DNA of 64,000 nt. It comes from DASZIT01 sp963819695 (GTDB lineage: Bacteria > Actinomycetota > Acidimicrobiia > Acidimicrobiales > RAAP-2). The position numbers and the translations under genes were made by a program. The stretch spans positions 248,001 through 312,000 of the forward strand of contig CAWFXD010000001.1 in NCBI GenBank assembly GCA_963819695.1, in the 5' to 3' direction. The notes below the pieces were generated by a model that was given only the letters and a program-made list of their open reading frames with translations, was not told the origin of the DNA and made no database searches. Below are positions 42,889 through 51,705 of this stretch, piece by piece (position 1 is the stretch's first letter; every line of letters begins with the position of its first letter).

Positions 42889-43881
42889 ATGGCAGCCAAG
42901 ACTCCCGTCCAGGTCACCGTCACCGGCGCCGCCGGGCAGATCGGCTACTCGCTCCTCTTCCGGATCGCCTCCGGTCAGATGCTGGGCCCCGACCAGCCGG
43001 TGGTGCTCCGCCTCCTCGAGATCGAGCCGGGGATGAAGGCCCTCGAAGGCGTGGTCATGGAGATCGACGACGGGGCGTTTCCCCTGGTCAGCGACGTGGT
43101 AGCCACCACCGACCTGAAGACCGCCTTTGACGGCACCTCCTGGGCCCTGCTGGTCGGATCGGTTCCCCGCAAGGCGGGGATGGAGCGGGGTGACCTGCTC
43201 ACCGTCAACGGCGGGATCTTCGGTCCCCAGGGGCAGGCCATCGCCGCCAATGCCGCCTCCGACGTTCGGATCCTGGTGGTCGGCAATCCGTGCAACACCA
43301 ACTGCCTGATCGCCCGTTCCAATGCGCCGGAGGTGCCCTCTGATCGGTGGTTCGCCATGACCCGCCTCGACGAGAACCGGGCCAAGAGCCAACTGGCCAA
43401 GCGGGCCGGAGTGCCGGTGACCTCGGTGACCAGCCTGGCCATCTGGGGCAACCATTCGGCCACCCAGTTCCCCGACTTCGCCAACGCCCGCATCGACGGC
43501 AAGCCGGCGCCCGACGTCATCGACGACCTCGAATGGTTGCAGGGTGAGTTCATCACCACCGTGCAGAAACGGGGTGCCGCCATCATCGAGGCCCGGGGCC
43601 TGTCATCGGCGGCTTCCGCCGCCAACGCCGCCATCGATTCGGTGGTGAGCATCCGGACCCCCACCTCCGCCCAGGATGTGACCTCGCTGGCGGTGGTGTC
43701 CAACGGCGAGTACGGCATCCCCGCCGGTCTGCAGTTCGGGTTCCCGGTGCGGGTGAACGCGGCCGGGGCCTGGAGCGTCGTCGAAGGGCTGGGCCACGAC
43801 GACTTCGCCCTCGAGCGGATCCGGATCACCACCGAGGAGCTGGAGTCCGAGCGGGCCGAGGTCGCCGCCCTGCTTCCCTAA
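42889..43881 (+). CDS. mdh: Malate dehydrogenase
   Basis: Mdh oxidises malate to oxaloacetate with NAD. The 330-residue protein is the cytosolic/plant-type form common in Actinobacteria: VTVTGAAGQIGYSLLFRIASG, LLEI-type cofactor edge, LVGSVPRKAGMERGDLL, VVGNPCNTNCLIA, MTRLDENRAKSQLA and WGNHSATQFPD with the catalytic histidine. The NPCNTN form (usually NPANTN) is a small variation. The gene converges on zwf with a 3-base gap. Confidence 0.95.
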   Translation: MAAKTPVQVTVTGAAGQIGYSLLFRIASGQMLGPDQPVVLRLLEIEPGMKALEGVVMEIDDGAFPLVSDVVATTDLKTAFDGTSWALLVGSVPRKAGMERGDLLTVNGGIFGPQGQAIAANAASDVRILVVGNPCNTNCLIARSNAPEVPSDRWFAMTRLDENRAKSQLAKRAGVPVTSVTSLAIWGNHSATQFPDFANARIDGKPAPDVIDDLEWLQGEFITTVQKRGAAIIEARGLSSAASAANAAIDSVVSIRTPTSAQDVTSLAVVSNGEYGIPAGLQFGFPVRVNAAGAWSVVEGLGHDDFALERIRITTEELESERAEVAALLP

Positions 43882-43884
43882 GGC

Positions 43885-45357
43885 TCAGCTCGGCTTTCGC
43901 CACACCCGCTGGAACGGCAGCCGCCAGGTGCGTGGCGCGATCAGTTCGTTGATGGCTTCGGGCCCCCACGACCCCGGCGGGTACAACTCGACATCCGGAG
44001 GGTGTTCGAGGAGCGGGGTGGAGAGTTCCCACAGGCGTTCGATGTCCTCGGCTCCGGTGAACAAGGTGTGGTCGCCGCTCATGGCGTCGCGGATGAGCCG
44101 CTCGTAGGCCTCGAGCACGTCGGCGTCGGCCCCGGCGTCGTGCAGGTCGAACTGGAGGCTGACCTTGTCGAGCTTCATCCCCGGGCCCGGCCGCTTCCCG
44201 TAGAACGACAGCGACAGCTTCGACGAGTCGGCCAGGTCGAAGGTCAGGTGGTCGGGGCCCTGGGTCCCGATGCCCGAGCCGGGCGGGAACATGTTCTTGG
44301 GTGGCTCATGAAAGGCGATGGAGATGATCCGGGCTCCCTCGGCCATGTTCTTCCCCGTCCGGAGGTAGAAGGGGACTCCGGCCCACCGCCAGCTGTCGAT
44401 CTCGCACCGGAGGGCGATGAAGGTCTCCGTCTGGGAATCGGGGGCCACCCCCGGCGTGGCGCGGTAGCCCTGGTACTGGCCCCGGACCACCTGGGTCGGA
44501 TCAAGGGCCCGCATCGACCGGAACACCTTGTTCTTCTCCTCGCTGATGGCTCGCGGCTCGAGGGCGGTCGGTGGCTCCATGGCCATGAAGGCCAGGACCT
44601 GGAACAGGTGGGTCACCACCATGTCCCGGAAGGCACCGGTGCCCTCGTAGAAGCCGGCCCGGGCGTCGACGGAGAGGGACTCGGGCACGTCGATCTGCAC
44701 GTGCTCGATGTGCCTCCGGTTCCAGATCGGCTCGAACAGCCCGTTGGCGAAACGGAAGGCCAGGATGTTCTGGGCCGCCTCCTTGCCCAGGAAGTGATCG
44801 ATCCGGTAGACCTGGTCGGGTCGGAACACCTGGTGGACGGCCTCGTTGAGGATCTTGGCCGACCGGAGGTCGGTGCCGAAGGGCTTCTCCATGATGATGC
44901 GGGACCGGTCGACCAGATCGGCCTCCCCCAGGGTGCGGATCACGGCCTGGGCCGCGAACGGGGGGACGCTCAGGTAGTGCAGCCGGCGGGGCTCACCGCC
45001 CAACAGGACCTCCGCCCGGTGGACGGCTTCCGCCAGACCCGCGGAACCCGCGGCGTTGGGTACGTAGTGGAGCCGGGACTCGAAGGTTGGCCACTCGGCA
45101 TCGACCAGATCCTTCCGGGTGAATTCCTCGCACGCCTTCCGGGCGAAACGCCGGAATTCGGTGTCGTCGAAGTCCTCGAGTGACACGCCGATGATCTGGC
45201 ATTGGGGGACGAGCCCGGAAAGGATGAGCCGGAGGAGCCCGGGAAGCAGTTTGCGGCGGGCCAGATCCCCGGTGGCGCCGAAGAGGACGATGACATGCGG
45301 CTCCAGAGCTTCGGATCCTCCGCCCGATGCCTCATCGTCCTGTGGCCCGATCGCCAT
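43885..45357 (-). CDS. zwf: Glucose-6-phosphate dehydrogenase
   Basis: Zwf oxidises glucose 6-phosphate in the first step of the oxidative pentose phosphate pathway. The 490-residue protein has the nucleotide-binding motif VLFGATGDLARRKLLPGL, IMEKPFGTDL and the active-site RIDHFLGKEAAQNI. The substrate-binding YLRTGKNM replaces the usual Y-x-R-x-GK form. The ATG at 45357 is preceded by AGGAGAG 3-9 bases upstream. It stands alone: no gnd, tal or opcA lies next to it. Confidence 0.96.
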   Translation of the reverse strand: MAIGPQDDEASGGGSEALEPHVIVLFGATGDLARRKLLPGLLRLILSGLVPQCQIIGVSLEDFDDTEFRRFARKACEEFTRKDLVDAEWPTFESRLHYVPNAAGSAGLAEAVHRAEVLLGGEPRRLHYLSVPPFAAQAVIRTLGEADLVDRSRIIMEKPFGTDLRSAKILNEAVHQVFRPDQVYRIDHFLGKEAAQNILAFRFANGLFEPIWNRRHIEHVQIDVPESLSVDARAGFYEGTGAFRDMVVTHLFQVLAFMAMEPPTALEPRAISEEKNKVFRSMRALDPTQVVRGQYQGYRATPGVAPDSQTETFIALRCEIDSWRWAGVPFYLRTGKNMAEGARIISIAFHEPPKNMFPPGSGIGTQGPDHLTFDLADSSKLSLSFYGKRPGPGMKLDKVSLQFDLHDAGADADVLEAYERLIRDAMSGDHTLFTGAEDIERLWELSTPLLEHPPDVELYPPGSWGPEAINELIAPRTWRLPFQRVWRKPS

Positions 45358-45453
45358 GGCTCTCCTGTCCCTGCGGGTCCGTCGTCGTTGCCTACGACCA
45401 GTAGTACCAGACCGGGCCGTGGGTTCGGGTCAGCCGGGTGACCAGGGTGATCT

Positions 45454-45876
45454 CTAGTTCGGGGGCGGAGGTCGGAGGTCGCGACGCAACGGGTGGCCCT
45501 CGGGCACTTCGACGATGTGGATGCGGATCCCGTCGGGATCATCCACCCAGGCCTCGATGAGCCCCCACGGCTCGAGCACCGGTGGGCGGGCGATGGCCAC
45601 ACCTCGGCCTTCGAGCTCCACGACGGCGGCTCCGACGTCCCGGACCTGCCACCACAGCGCCACCACGTTCCCGGCCCCGGACTCGTCGGTGGAGACCGTG
45701 TTCCCGTGGTGGCCCACCACCTCGAGCAGGCCCCCGCCCAGGAAGAACACCACCCCCCGGGTGGCACCGGCACTGAACTCCCGGGCCACGGCCAGGCCGA
45801 ACCCGTCCTGGTAGAAGGCGAGCGTGCGTTCCAGGTCGCGTGGGTGGATCATCGTCCGGCCACTCAGGATCTCCAC
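45454..45876 (-). CDS. VOC (glyoxalase/dioxygenase) superfamily protein
   Basis: The 140-residue protein is one vicinal-oxygen-chelate domain pair: HPRDLERTLAFYQDGFGL with a first metal-ligand His, VFFLGGGLLEVVGHHG, and WVDDPDGIRIHIVEVPEG with the terminal Glu ligand position. Substrate unknown; members include glyoxalase I and resistance proteins. The GTG follows GAGGGGG. It lies 17 bases after the SCP2-like gene and may belong to the sdh operon. Confidence 0.78.
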   Translation of the reverse strand: MEILSGRTMIHPRDLERTLAFYQDGFGLAVAREFSAGATRGVVFFLGGGLLEVVGHHGNTVSTDESGAGNVVALWWQVRDVGAAVVELEGRGVAIARPPVLEPWGLIEAWVDDPDGIRIHIVEVPEGHPLRRDLRPPPPN

Positions 45877-45893
45877 GGTGCCCCCTCGAGTCG

Positions 45894-46316
45894 CTAGTAG
45901 GTGGTGTCGGCGGTGAGGGCCTGCACGTGGGGCTGGGCCGACGCCAGCATCTGCTGGCTGGCCACCAGCACCGACAGATCCCCGCGTACCCGGACCCGGC
46001 CGGCGGTCAGCGCCTCGGCGGCCACCAACTCGCCCTTGGACAGCGCCACCGCGTCCTCGTAGGCCAGGGAGATGGCCACATCGGCGGCCTCGGCGCCGGG
46101 TTGGTCGGGGTCGGGCAGCGACAGGTGCAGGGTCCCGTCACGCACGGTCAGGGCGACGGTGACGTCGCCGGTCGGGCCGCCGTGGACCTCTTGGATCACC
46201 GTGAAGCGGCCGTCGATGGCGGCCAGCCCGGCGTCATCCCCCGGTCCCGGCACCGTCACCCCGGCGAGGGCCGCATCGAAGGCCGCCACCCATTCGGGGC
46301 TCAGGAATTGCGGCAT
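45894..46316 (-). CDS. SCP2 sterol-binding-domain protein
   Basis: The 140-residue protein resembles SCP2-type lipid-binding domains: a short N-terminal helix (PEWVAAFDAALAG), central strands FTVIQEVHGG and VTVALTVRDGTLHLSL, and the closing region ALSKGELVAAEALTAGRVRVRGDLS typical of the family. It may bind a hydrophobic ligand; none can be named. It starts 37 bases after sdhB and is likely cotranscribed. Confidence 0.75.
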   Translation of the reverse strand: MPQFLSPEWVAAFDAALAGVTVPGPGDDAGLAAIDGRFTVIQEVHGGPTGDVTVALTVRDGTLHLSLPDPDQPGAEAADVAISLAYEDAVALSKGELVAAEALTAGRVRVRGDLSVLVASQQMLASAQPHVQALTADTTY

Positions 46317-46353
46317 GGTCGGCCGGTCGGGAACGCCTCGAGCCGTGGTGAGA

Positions 46354-47277
46354 TCACTCGCCGACCGCGGTCGGCATCCCGCTGACCGGCGACCCCGGCT
46401 GCACCGCCGCCGGCCCGGTGACCGCGGCGGTCGCCGATGTTTCGGCCACCGACGCCTTGGTCCGGCGGAGGATCTTGCGCCCCAGCCAGGCGATCGGGTC
46501 GTAGGAGGCGTCGACCACCCGCTCCTTCAGGGGGATGATGGCGTTGTCGGTGATCTTGATGTGCTCGGGGCACACCTCGGTGCAGCATTTGGTGATGTTG
46601 CACATCCCCAGGCCGTCCTCCTTGCGGAGCACCTCGCGGCGATCGGAGACGTCGAGAGGGTGCATCTCCAACTCGGCCGACCGGATGAAGAACCGGGGAC
46701 CGGCGTAGGAGGTCTTGTTCTCCTCGTGGTCGCGGATGACATGACAGACGTCCTGGCACAGGAAGCACTCGATGCATTTGCGGAACTCCTGGCTGCGCTC
46801 CACATCGATCTGGGCCATCCGGTAGCCGCCGGCCTTGGTTTCGTCGACCGTCTTGGGACGGGGGTTGAACGGGGCGATCCGCTTGGCCACCTCGTAGTTG
46901 AACGAGACGTCGGTCACCAGGTCGCGCAGGATGGGGAAGGTCTTGAGCGGCGCCACCACCACGTCGGCCCCGGCCGGCAGGGTGTCCATCCGGGTCATGC
47001 ACATGAGGGACGGGATCCCGTTGATCTCCGCCGAGCACGATCCGCACTTCCCCGCCTTGCAGTTCCAGCGGCAGGCGAGGTCGGGGGCCTCGGTGGCCTG
47101 TACCCGGTGGATGACGTCGAGGACGACCTCGCCTTCGACCGAGGGCATCACGTAGTCGACGAACTCGCCGCCGCCGGCGTCGCCCCGCCAGAGCACCATG
47201 GTGACGGTCCCGTCGTCGGCCGGCTCGGGAGGCGCGACGACGTCGGTGGCTTCGTCCTCAACCGGTTCGACCGTCAT
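46354..47277 (-). CDS. sdhB: Succinate dehydrogenase iron-sulfur subunit
   Basis: SdhB passes electrons from SdhA to the membrane anchor. The 307-residue protein has the [2Fe-2S] ligands in CRWNCKAGKCGSCSAEING, and the [4Fe-4S]/[3Fe-4S] ligands in CIECFLCQDVCHV and CNITKCCTEVCPEHI. It is longer than usual because of a roughly 40-residue Ala/Val/Thr-rich C-terminal extension. The ATG overlaps the sdhA stop. The sequence is of the actinobacterial Sdh1 type (Rv0247c-Rv0249c). Confidence 0.94.
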   Translation of the reverse strand: MTVEPVEDEATDVVAPPEPADDGTVTMVLWRGDAGGGEFVDYVMPSVEGEVVLDVIHRVQATEAPDLACRWNCKAGKCGSCSAEINGIPSLMCMTRMDTLPAGADVVVAPLKTFPILRDLVTDVSFNYEVAKRIAPFNPRPKTVDETKAGGYRMAQIDVERSQEFRKCIECFLCQDVCHVIRDHEENKTSYAGPRFFIRSAELEMHPLDVSDRREVLRKEDGLGMCNITKCCTEVCPEHIKITDNAIIPLKERVVDASYDPIAWLGRKILRRTKASVAETSATAAVTGPAAVQPGSPVSGMPTAVGE

Positions 47278-49125
47278 GATTCTTCCTCCAGAAGGGCCTT
47301 GAGCTCATCGGGCATCACCAGCAGCGGCTCGGGTGTCACGGTGATGGTGTTGATCGAGGGGGTGCCGAGCGGGCCGTCGGACCCTCCGGTGCCGGCGGCG
47401 ATCCGTTGCACGAAATTGACCGAGCCCATCTCCGGATCGGGCTTCGGGTAGTCGTCACGGGTGTGACCACCGCGGCTCTCCTTGCGGTTGATGGCTCCCT
47501 GGGTGACGCACCGCGACACCGAGAGCATCGACGGGAGGTCGGTGGCCAGGTTCCACCCCGGGTTGTAGGCCACCCCGCCACTGATGGCGACGTTGGTGGC
47601 CCGCTTCTCCAACTTGTCGAGCTCGACCATCGCCTCCTCGAGCTCCGACTGGGTGCGGATGATGCCCACCAGGTTCTGCATGGTCTGCTGCAGATCGGCC
47701 TGGAGGTCGTAGGGGTTCTCGCCCGTGTCGCGGGCGAAGGGGGCGGTGGCGGCGTTGATGACCTCTTTGACCTCGCCGGGGTCGAAGGCGGCGGTGCGGT
47801 GGTTCCGGTCCCGCTCCTTGGCATGCTTGGCCGCGGCGATCCCGGCCCGGTGCCCGAAGACCAGGAGGTCGGAGAGCGAGTTTCCCCCCAGGCGGTTGGC
47901 ACCGTGCATCCCGCCGGCAACCTCTCCGGCCGCGAACAGGCCGGGGACGGAGGTCTCCTGGGAGTCGGCGTCGACCCGGACCCCGCCCATGGCGTAGTGG
48001 CAGGTCGGCCCCACCTCCATGGCTTCGGCGGTGATGTCCACCCCGGCCAACTCCATGAACTGGTGGTACATCGACGGCAGCCGGCGGCGGATGTACTCGG
48101 CGCTGCGTCGGGTGGCGATGTCGAGGAACACCCCGCCGTGGGGGCTTCCCCGCCCGGCCTTCACCTCGCTGTTGATGGAACGGGCCACCTCGTCGCGGGG
48201 CAGCAGCTCAGGGGGACGGCGGTTGTCGGCATGATCGTCGTACCAGCGATCGCCCTCCTCCTCGGTGTCGGCGGTCTCCGCCGCGAACATCGGCGGGATG
48301 TAGTCGAACATGAACCGGTCGCCCTCGGAGTTCCGGAGGACGCCACCGTCGCCCCGGACCCCTTCGGTGACCAGGATGCCCCGGACCGAGAGGGGCCACA
48401 CCATGCCGGTCGGATGGAACTGGACGGCCTCCATGTCGATGACGTCGGCGCCGGCCCACAGGGCCAGGGCCACCCCGTCTCCGGTGGACTCCCAGGAGTT
48501 GGAGGTGTACATCCAGCTCTTGCCCAGCCCACCGGTAGCCAGGACGACGGCTTTGGCGGTGAAGGTCACGAACTGCCCGGTGGGCCGCCAGTACCCGACC
48601 ACTCCGGACGCCTCCCCGTCGGTGCCCTTCAGGATGCGGAGGACCTTGACCTCCATGAATACGTCGATGCCGTCGGCCACCGCCTTCTGCTGCAACGTCC
48701 GGATCATCTCGAGCCCGGTACGGTCCCCGACGTGAGCCAGGCGGGCGAAGCGGTGGCCACCGAAGTCGCGCTGGGTGATCAGGCCGTCCTGGGTCCGGTC
48801 GAAGAGGGCGCCCCAGTCCTCGAGCTCCCGCACCCGGTCGGGTGCCTCCTGGGCATGGACCTGGGCCATGCGCCAGTTGTTGAGCATCTTCCCGCCCCGC
48901 ATGGTGTCCCGGAAATGGACCTTCCAATTGTCGTCGGGGTAGACGTTGCCGAGACGCGGCGGCGATCCCGCCCTCCGCCATCACCGTGTGGGCCTTGCCC
49001 AGCAACGACTTGCAGATCAAAGCCACCCGGAGGCCTTTGGCCCGAGCTTCGATGGCGGCCCGGAGGCCGGCGCCGCCGGCGCCGATGACGATGACGTCGA
49101 AGTCGTGGGTTTCGTACTCAGCCAT
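47274..49125 (-). CDS. sdhA: Succinate dehydrogenase flavoprotein subunit (apparent frameshift at 48954)
   Basis: SdhA carries covalent FAD and oxidises succinate. The N-terminus reads DFDVIVIGAGGAGLRAAIEA and LGKAHTVMAEGGIAA, where the covalent-flavin His lies. One extra T at 48954 then breaks the frame. The expected LGNVYPDDNWKVHFRDTMRGGK continues in the next frame and runs to the end with the active-site HPTG and NRLGGNSLSDLLVFG motifs. Repaired length is 616 residues. A start at 48902 would lack the whole FAD-binding domain. The ATG follows sdhC by 15 bases. Confidence 0.92.
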
Positions 49126-49140
49126 GTGTTCGATATCCCT

Positions 49141-49965
49141 TTAGAAGTGGAAGCCGTAGTCGTGGATGGTCCCGCTGGCCACCAGCCGGACATAGACGTC
49201 GGTGAGGGCGACGAACACCAGGCTCATCCAGGCGAACACCATGTGCCGGGCATTCAGCGGGGTGAGCATCTTCCAGACCCGGTGCCGGAACGGGGCGGCA
49301 GAGAACTGCTTGACCCCACCGCCGCAGAGGTGCCGGCAGGCATGGCAGCTCAGCGAGTACAGCCAGAGGAGGCTGGCGTTGATGAGCAGGACCGCGGTGC
49401 CGACGCTGAAGCCGAGGCCGTGACCGGGCTGGCGGAAGGCCACCACCGCATCGATGGTGAGGATGGTGTTGAACACCAGGCCGGCATAGAAGAAGTAACG
49501 ATGGATGTTCTGGAAGAACAGCGGGAAGCGGGACTCGCCGGAGTAGGAGCCATGGGCGTCGGACACCGCACAGGCGGGCGGCGCCCACCAGAACGACCGG
49601 TAGTAGGCCTTGCGGTAGTAGTAACAGGTCAGCCGGAAGCCGAGCGGGAAGATCAGGATCAACAGCGCCGGGGAGATGGCCCACCAGGTGATGATGGTGC
49701 CGGGGTGGCTTCCGGGCACGCAGCTGTTGGTCAGGCACGGTGAATAGAACGGCGAGATCAGGTCGCGGCCCTGGGAGGCGCCCACGTAGTAGTTGTTGTT
49801 CACGAAGGCGGCCCAGGTGGCGTACGCGACGAACGCGGCCAGGACGGTCACGGTGACCACCGGCTGGATCCACCACCGGTCCCTGCGCAAGGTGGGGACC
49901 GGTGGTCCGCCCCGAACCCCTCCGAGCACGACCGGGGTGACTTTGGCGTCCTCCAACGTGGTCAA
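49141..49965 (-). CDS. sdhC: Succinate dehydrogenase membrane anchor (Sdh1 type)
   Basis: The 274-residue protein has about five membrane helices and matches the single large anchor of the actinobacterial Sdh1 complex in length and order. Conserved-looking histidines lie in FQNIHRYFFYAG, SLSCHACRHLCGG and LNARHMVFAWM, possible haem or quinone-site ligands. The start is a TTG preceded by GGGAGGAACGAC, a strong ribosome binding site. It is the first gene of sdhC-sdhA-sdhB. Confidence 0.88.
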   Translation of the reverse strand: MTTLEDAKVTPVVLGGVRGGPPVPTLRRDRWWIQPVVTVTVLAAFVAYATWAAFVNNNYYVGASQGRDLISPFYSPCLTNSCVPGSHPGTIITWWAISPALLILIFPLGFRLTCYYYRKAYYRSFWWAPPACAVSDAHGSYSGESRFPLFFQNIHRYFFYAGLVFNTILTIDAVVAFRQPGHGLGFSVGTAVLLINASLLWLYSLSCHACRHLCGGGVKQFSAAPFRHRVWKMLTPLNARHMVFAWMSLVFVALTDVYVRLVASGTIHDYGFHF

Positions 49966-50174
49966 GTCGTTCCTCCCTGTATCGGCCCGCGGGCCTGAAA
50001 TGGCGGGGGCCGCAGCCGGCCCGAGTGCTGACGGGGCATCATCTTTTCACTAACGCGACCCCCTCGTGAAACCGCCAGGGGTTTGCGGGTCTCAATGCCG
50101 GAAATGGGCGGTTCCGTGCCCGGGGGGGCCGCGGAGTCCCTCGTGCTGATGAACCATCGGCGAACGGGCTCGCG

Positions 50175-50180
50175 TAGGCT
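50175..50180 (+). promoter_or_regulatory. -10 box of a leaderless MoxR promoter
   Basis: TAGGCT ends 7 nt before the ATG at 50188. It probably drives the MoxR/VWA pair. Confidence 0.5.
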
Positions 50181-50187
50181 CCGAACC

Positions 50188-51705
50188 ATGAGCAAGTCGA
50201 AGCCTGCCATCACCCCCGATCCCGCCGACGCCACCCCCCATCCGGAGGACCGGACCACCCCTCCGCCGGACATCACCACCCTCGGTCGCCTGCGGGAGGT
50301 GGGGTGGCGGTCGATCCCGGTGGCGGAGGAGATGCGCCGTAACGCGTCGGCCCTCATCGCCAGTGGCCGGCCGCTGGTTTCGGGGGTGCTGGGTTTCGAC
50401 GACACCGTGTTGCCCCAGCTGGAGAACGCGGTGATGGCCGGGCACGACGTGATCCTGCTGGGTGAGCGCGGCCAGGCCAAGACCCGGCTGATCCGGTCGC
50501 TCATCGTCCTCCTCGACGAGTGGCTGCCCATCGTCGCCCATTCGGAGATCAACGACGACCCCTACCGACCCATCTCCCGGTTCGCCAAGGACCTGGTGGG
50601 CGAAGCCGGCGATGACACCCCGGTGTCGTGGGTGCACCGGAGCGAGCGGTACGGGGAGAAGCTGGCGACCCCCGACACCTCCATCGCGGATCTCATCGGC
50701 GAGGTCGACCCCATCCGGGTGGCCGAGGGCCGCTACCTGTCCGACGAGCTCACCATCCACTACGGGCTGGTGCCCCGGCTGAATCGGGGCATCTTCGCGG
50801 TCAACGAGCTCCCGGACCTGGCCGAGCGGATCCAGGTCGGCCTGCTCAACGTCCTCGAGGAACGGGACGTCCAGATCCGCGGGCACCGGGTGCGCCTCCC
50901 GCTCGACATCGTCCTGCTGGCCACCGCCAACCCCGAGGACTACACCAACCGGGGAAGGATCATCACCCCGTTGAAGGACCGGTTCGGAGCCCAGATCCGT
51001 ACCCACTATCCGCTGGACGCCGGCACCGAGCTCCGCATCGCCGAAGCCGAGGCCGACCTCCCGGCACCGGCCGACGACGCCACCGACCTCGATGGCAGTC
51101 CCCGTCCCGTCCAGCCCCGGTTGGAGATGCCCGATTTCATGGCCGAGGTGGTTGCCGCCCTGAGCCAGCTGGCCCGGGAGAGCCCCCATCTCAACCAGCG
51201 GTCGGGGGTGTCGGTCCGGCTGACCATCGCCAACTACGAGACACTGGCCGCCAACGCCACCCGTCGGGCGCTCCGCAACGGCGAGACGGGCGCGGTGCCC
51301 CGGATCTCCGATCTGCAGTCACTGGTCTCCTCCACCCAGGGAAAGGTCGAGGTGGAGACGCTGGAGGAGGGCCGGGAGGAGATCCTGCTCTCCCAGTTGG
51401 TGTCCGCCGCGGTGCTGGTGGTGTTCCGCCGCCGGGTGATCCTCGACGATCCCCATGCGGTGGTCGCCGCCTTCACCGAGGAGACGGTGGTGCACGCCGG
51501 GGACGATCTTCCGGCATCGGCCTACGCCGAGACCCTCTCCCAGCTCCCGGCGCTGTCGGGGCCGGTGCTGGCCCTGGCCGGGGGCTCGGAGGATCCCGGG
51601 GTGGTGGCCAGCGCGCTCGAGTTCATCCTCGAGGGCCTCCACCTCACCAAGCGCCTCAACAAGGAGGCGGCCGGTGCCCGCGCCACCTATCGAGGCCGCG
51701 GGTGA
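50188..51705 (+). CDS. MoxR-type AAA+ ATPase (magnesium chelatase ChlI-like)
   Basis: The 505-residue protein is an AAA+ ATPase of the MoxR/ChlI group. Walker A is LLGERGQAKTRL, and the NRGIFAVNELPDL segment is the Walker B and sensor region. EERDVQIRGHRVRLPLDIVLLATANPEDYTNRG holds sensor 1, and DRFGAQIRTHYP follows. MoxR ATPases work with VWA proteins to load metals or remodel protein complexes. The VWA gene follows with a GTGA overlap. The C-terminal 180 residues are unlike standard MoxR and may contact the partner. Confidence 0.88.
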   Translation: MSKSKPAITPDPADATPHPEDRTTPPPDITTLGRLREVGWRSIPVAEEMRRNASALIASGRPLVSGVLGFDDTVLPQLENAVMAGHDVILLGERGQAKTRLIRSLIVLLDEWLPIVAHSEINDDPYRPISRFAKDLVGEAGDDTPVSWVHRSERYGEKLATPDTSIADLIGEVDPIRVAEGRYLSDELTIHYGLVPRLNRGIFAVNELPDLAERIQVGLLNVLEERDVQIRGHRVRLPLDIVLLATANPEDYTNRGRIITPLKDRFGAQIRTHYPLDAGTELRIAEAEADLPAPADDATDLDGSPRPVQPRLEMPDFMAEVVAALSQLARESPHLNQRSGVSVRLTIANYETLAANATRRALRNGETGAVPRISDLQSLVSSTQGKVEVETLEEGREEILLSQLVSAAVLVVFRRRVILDDPHAVVAAFTEETVVHAGDDLPASAYAETLSQLPALSGPVLALAGGSEDPGVVASALEFILEGLHLTKRLNKEAAGARATYRGRG

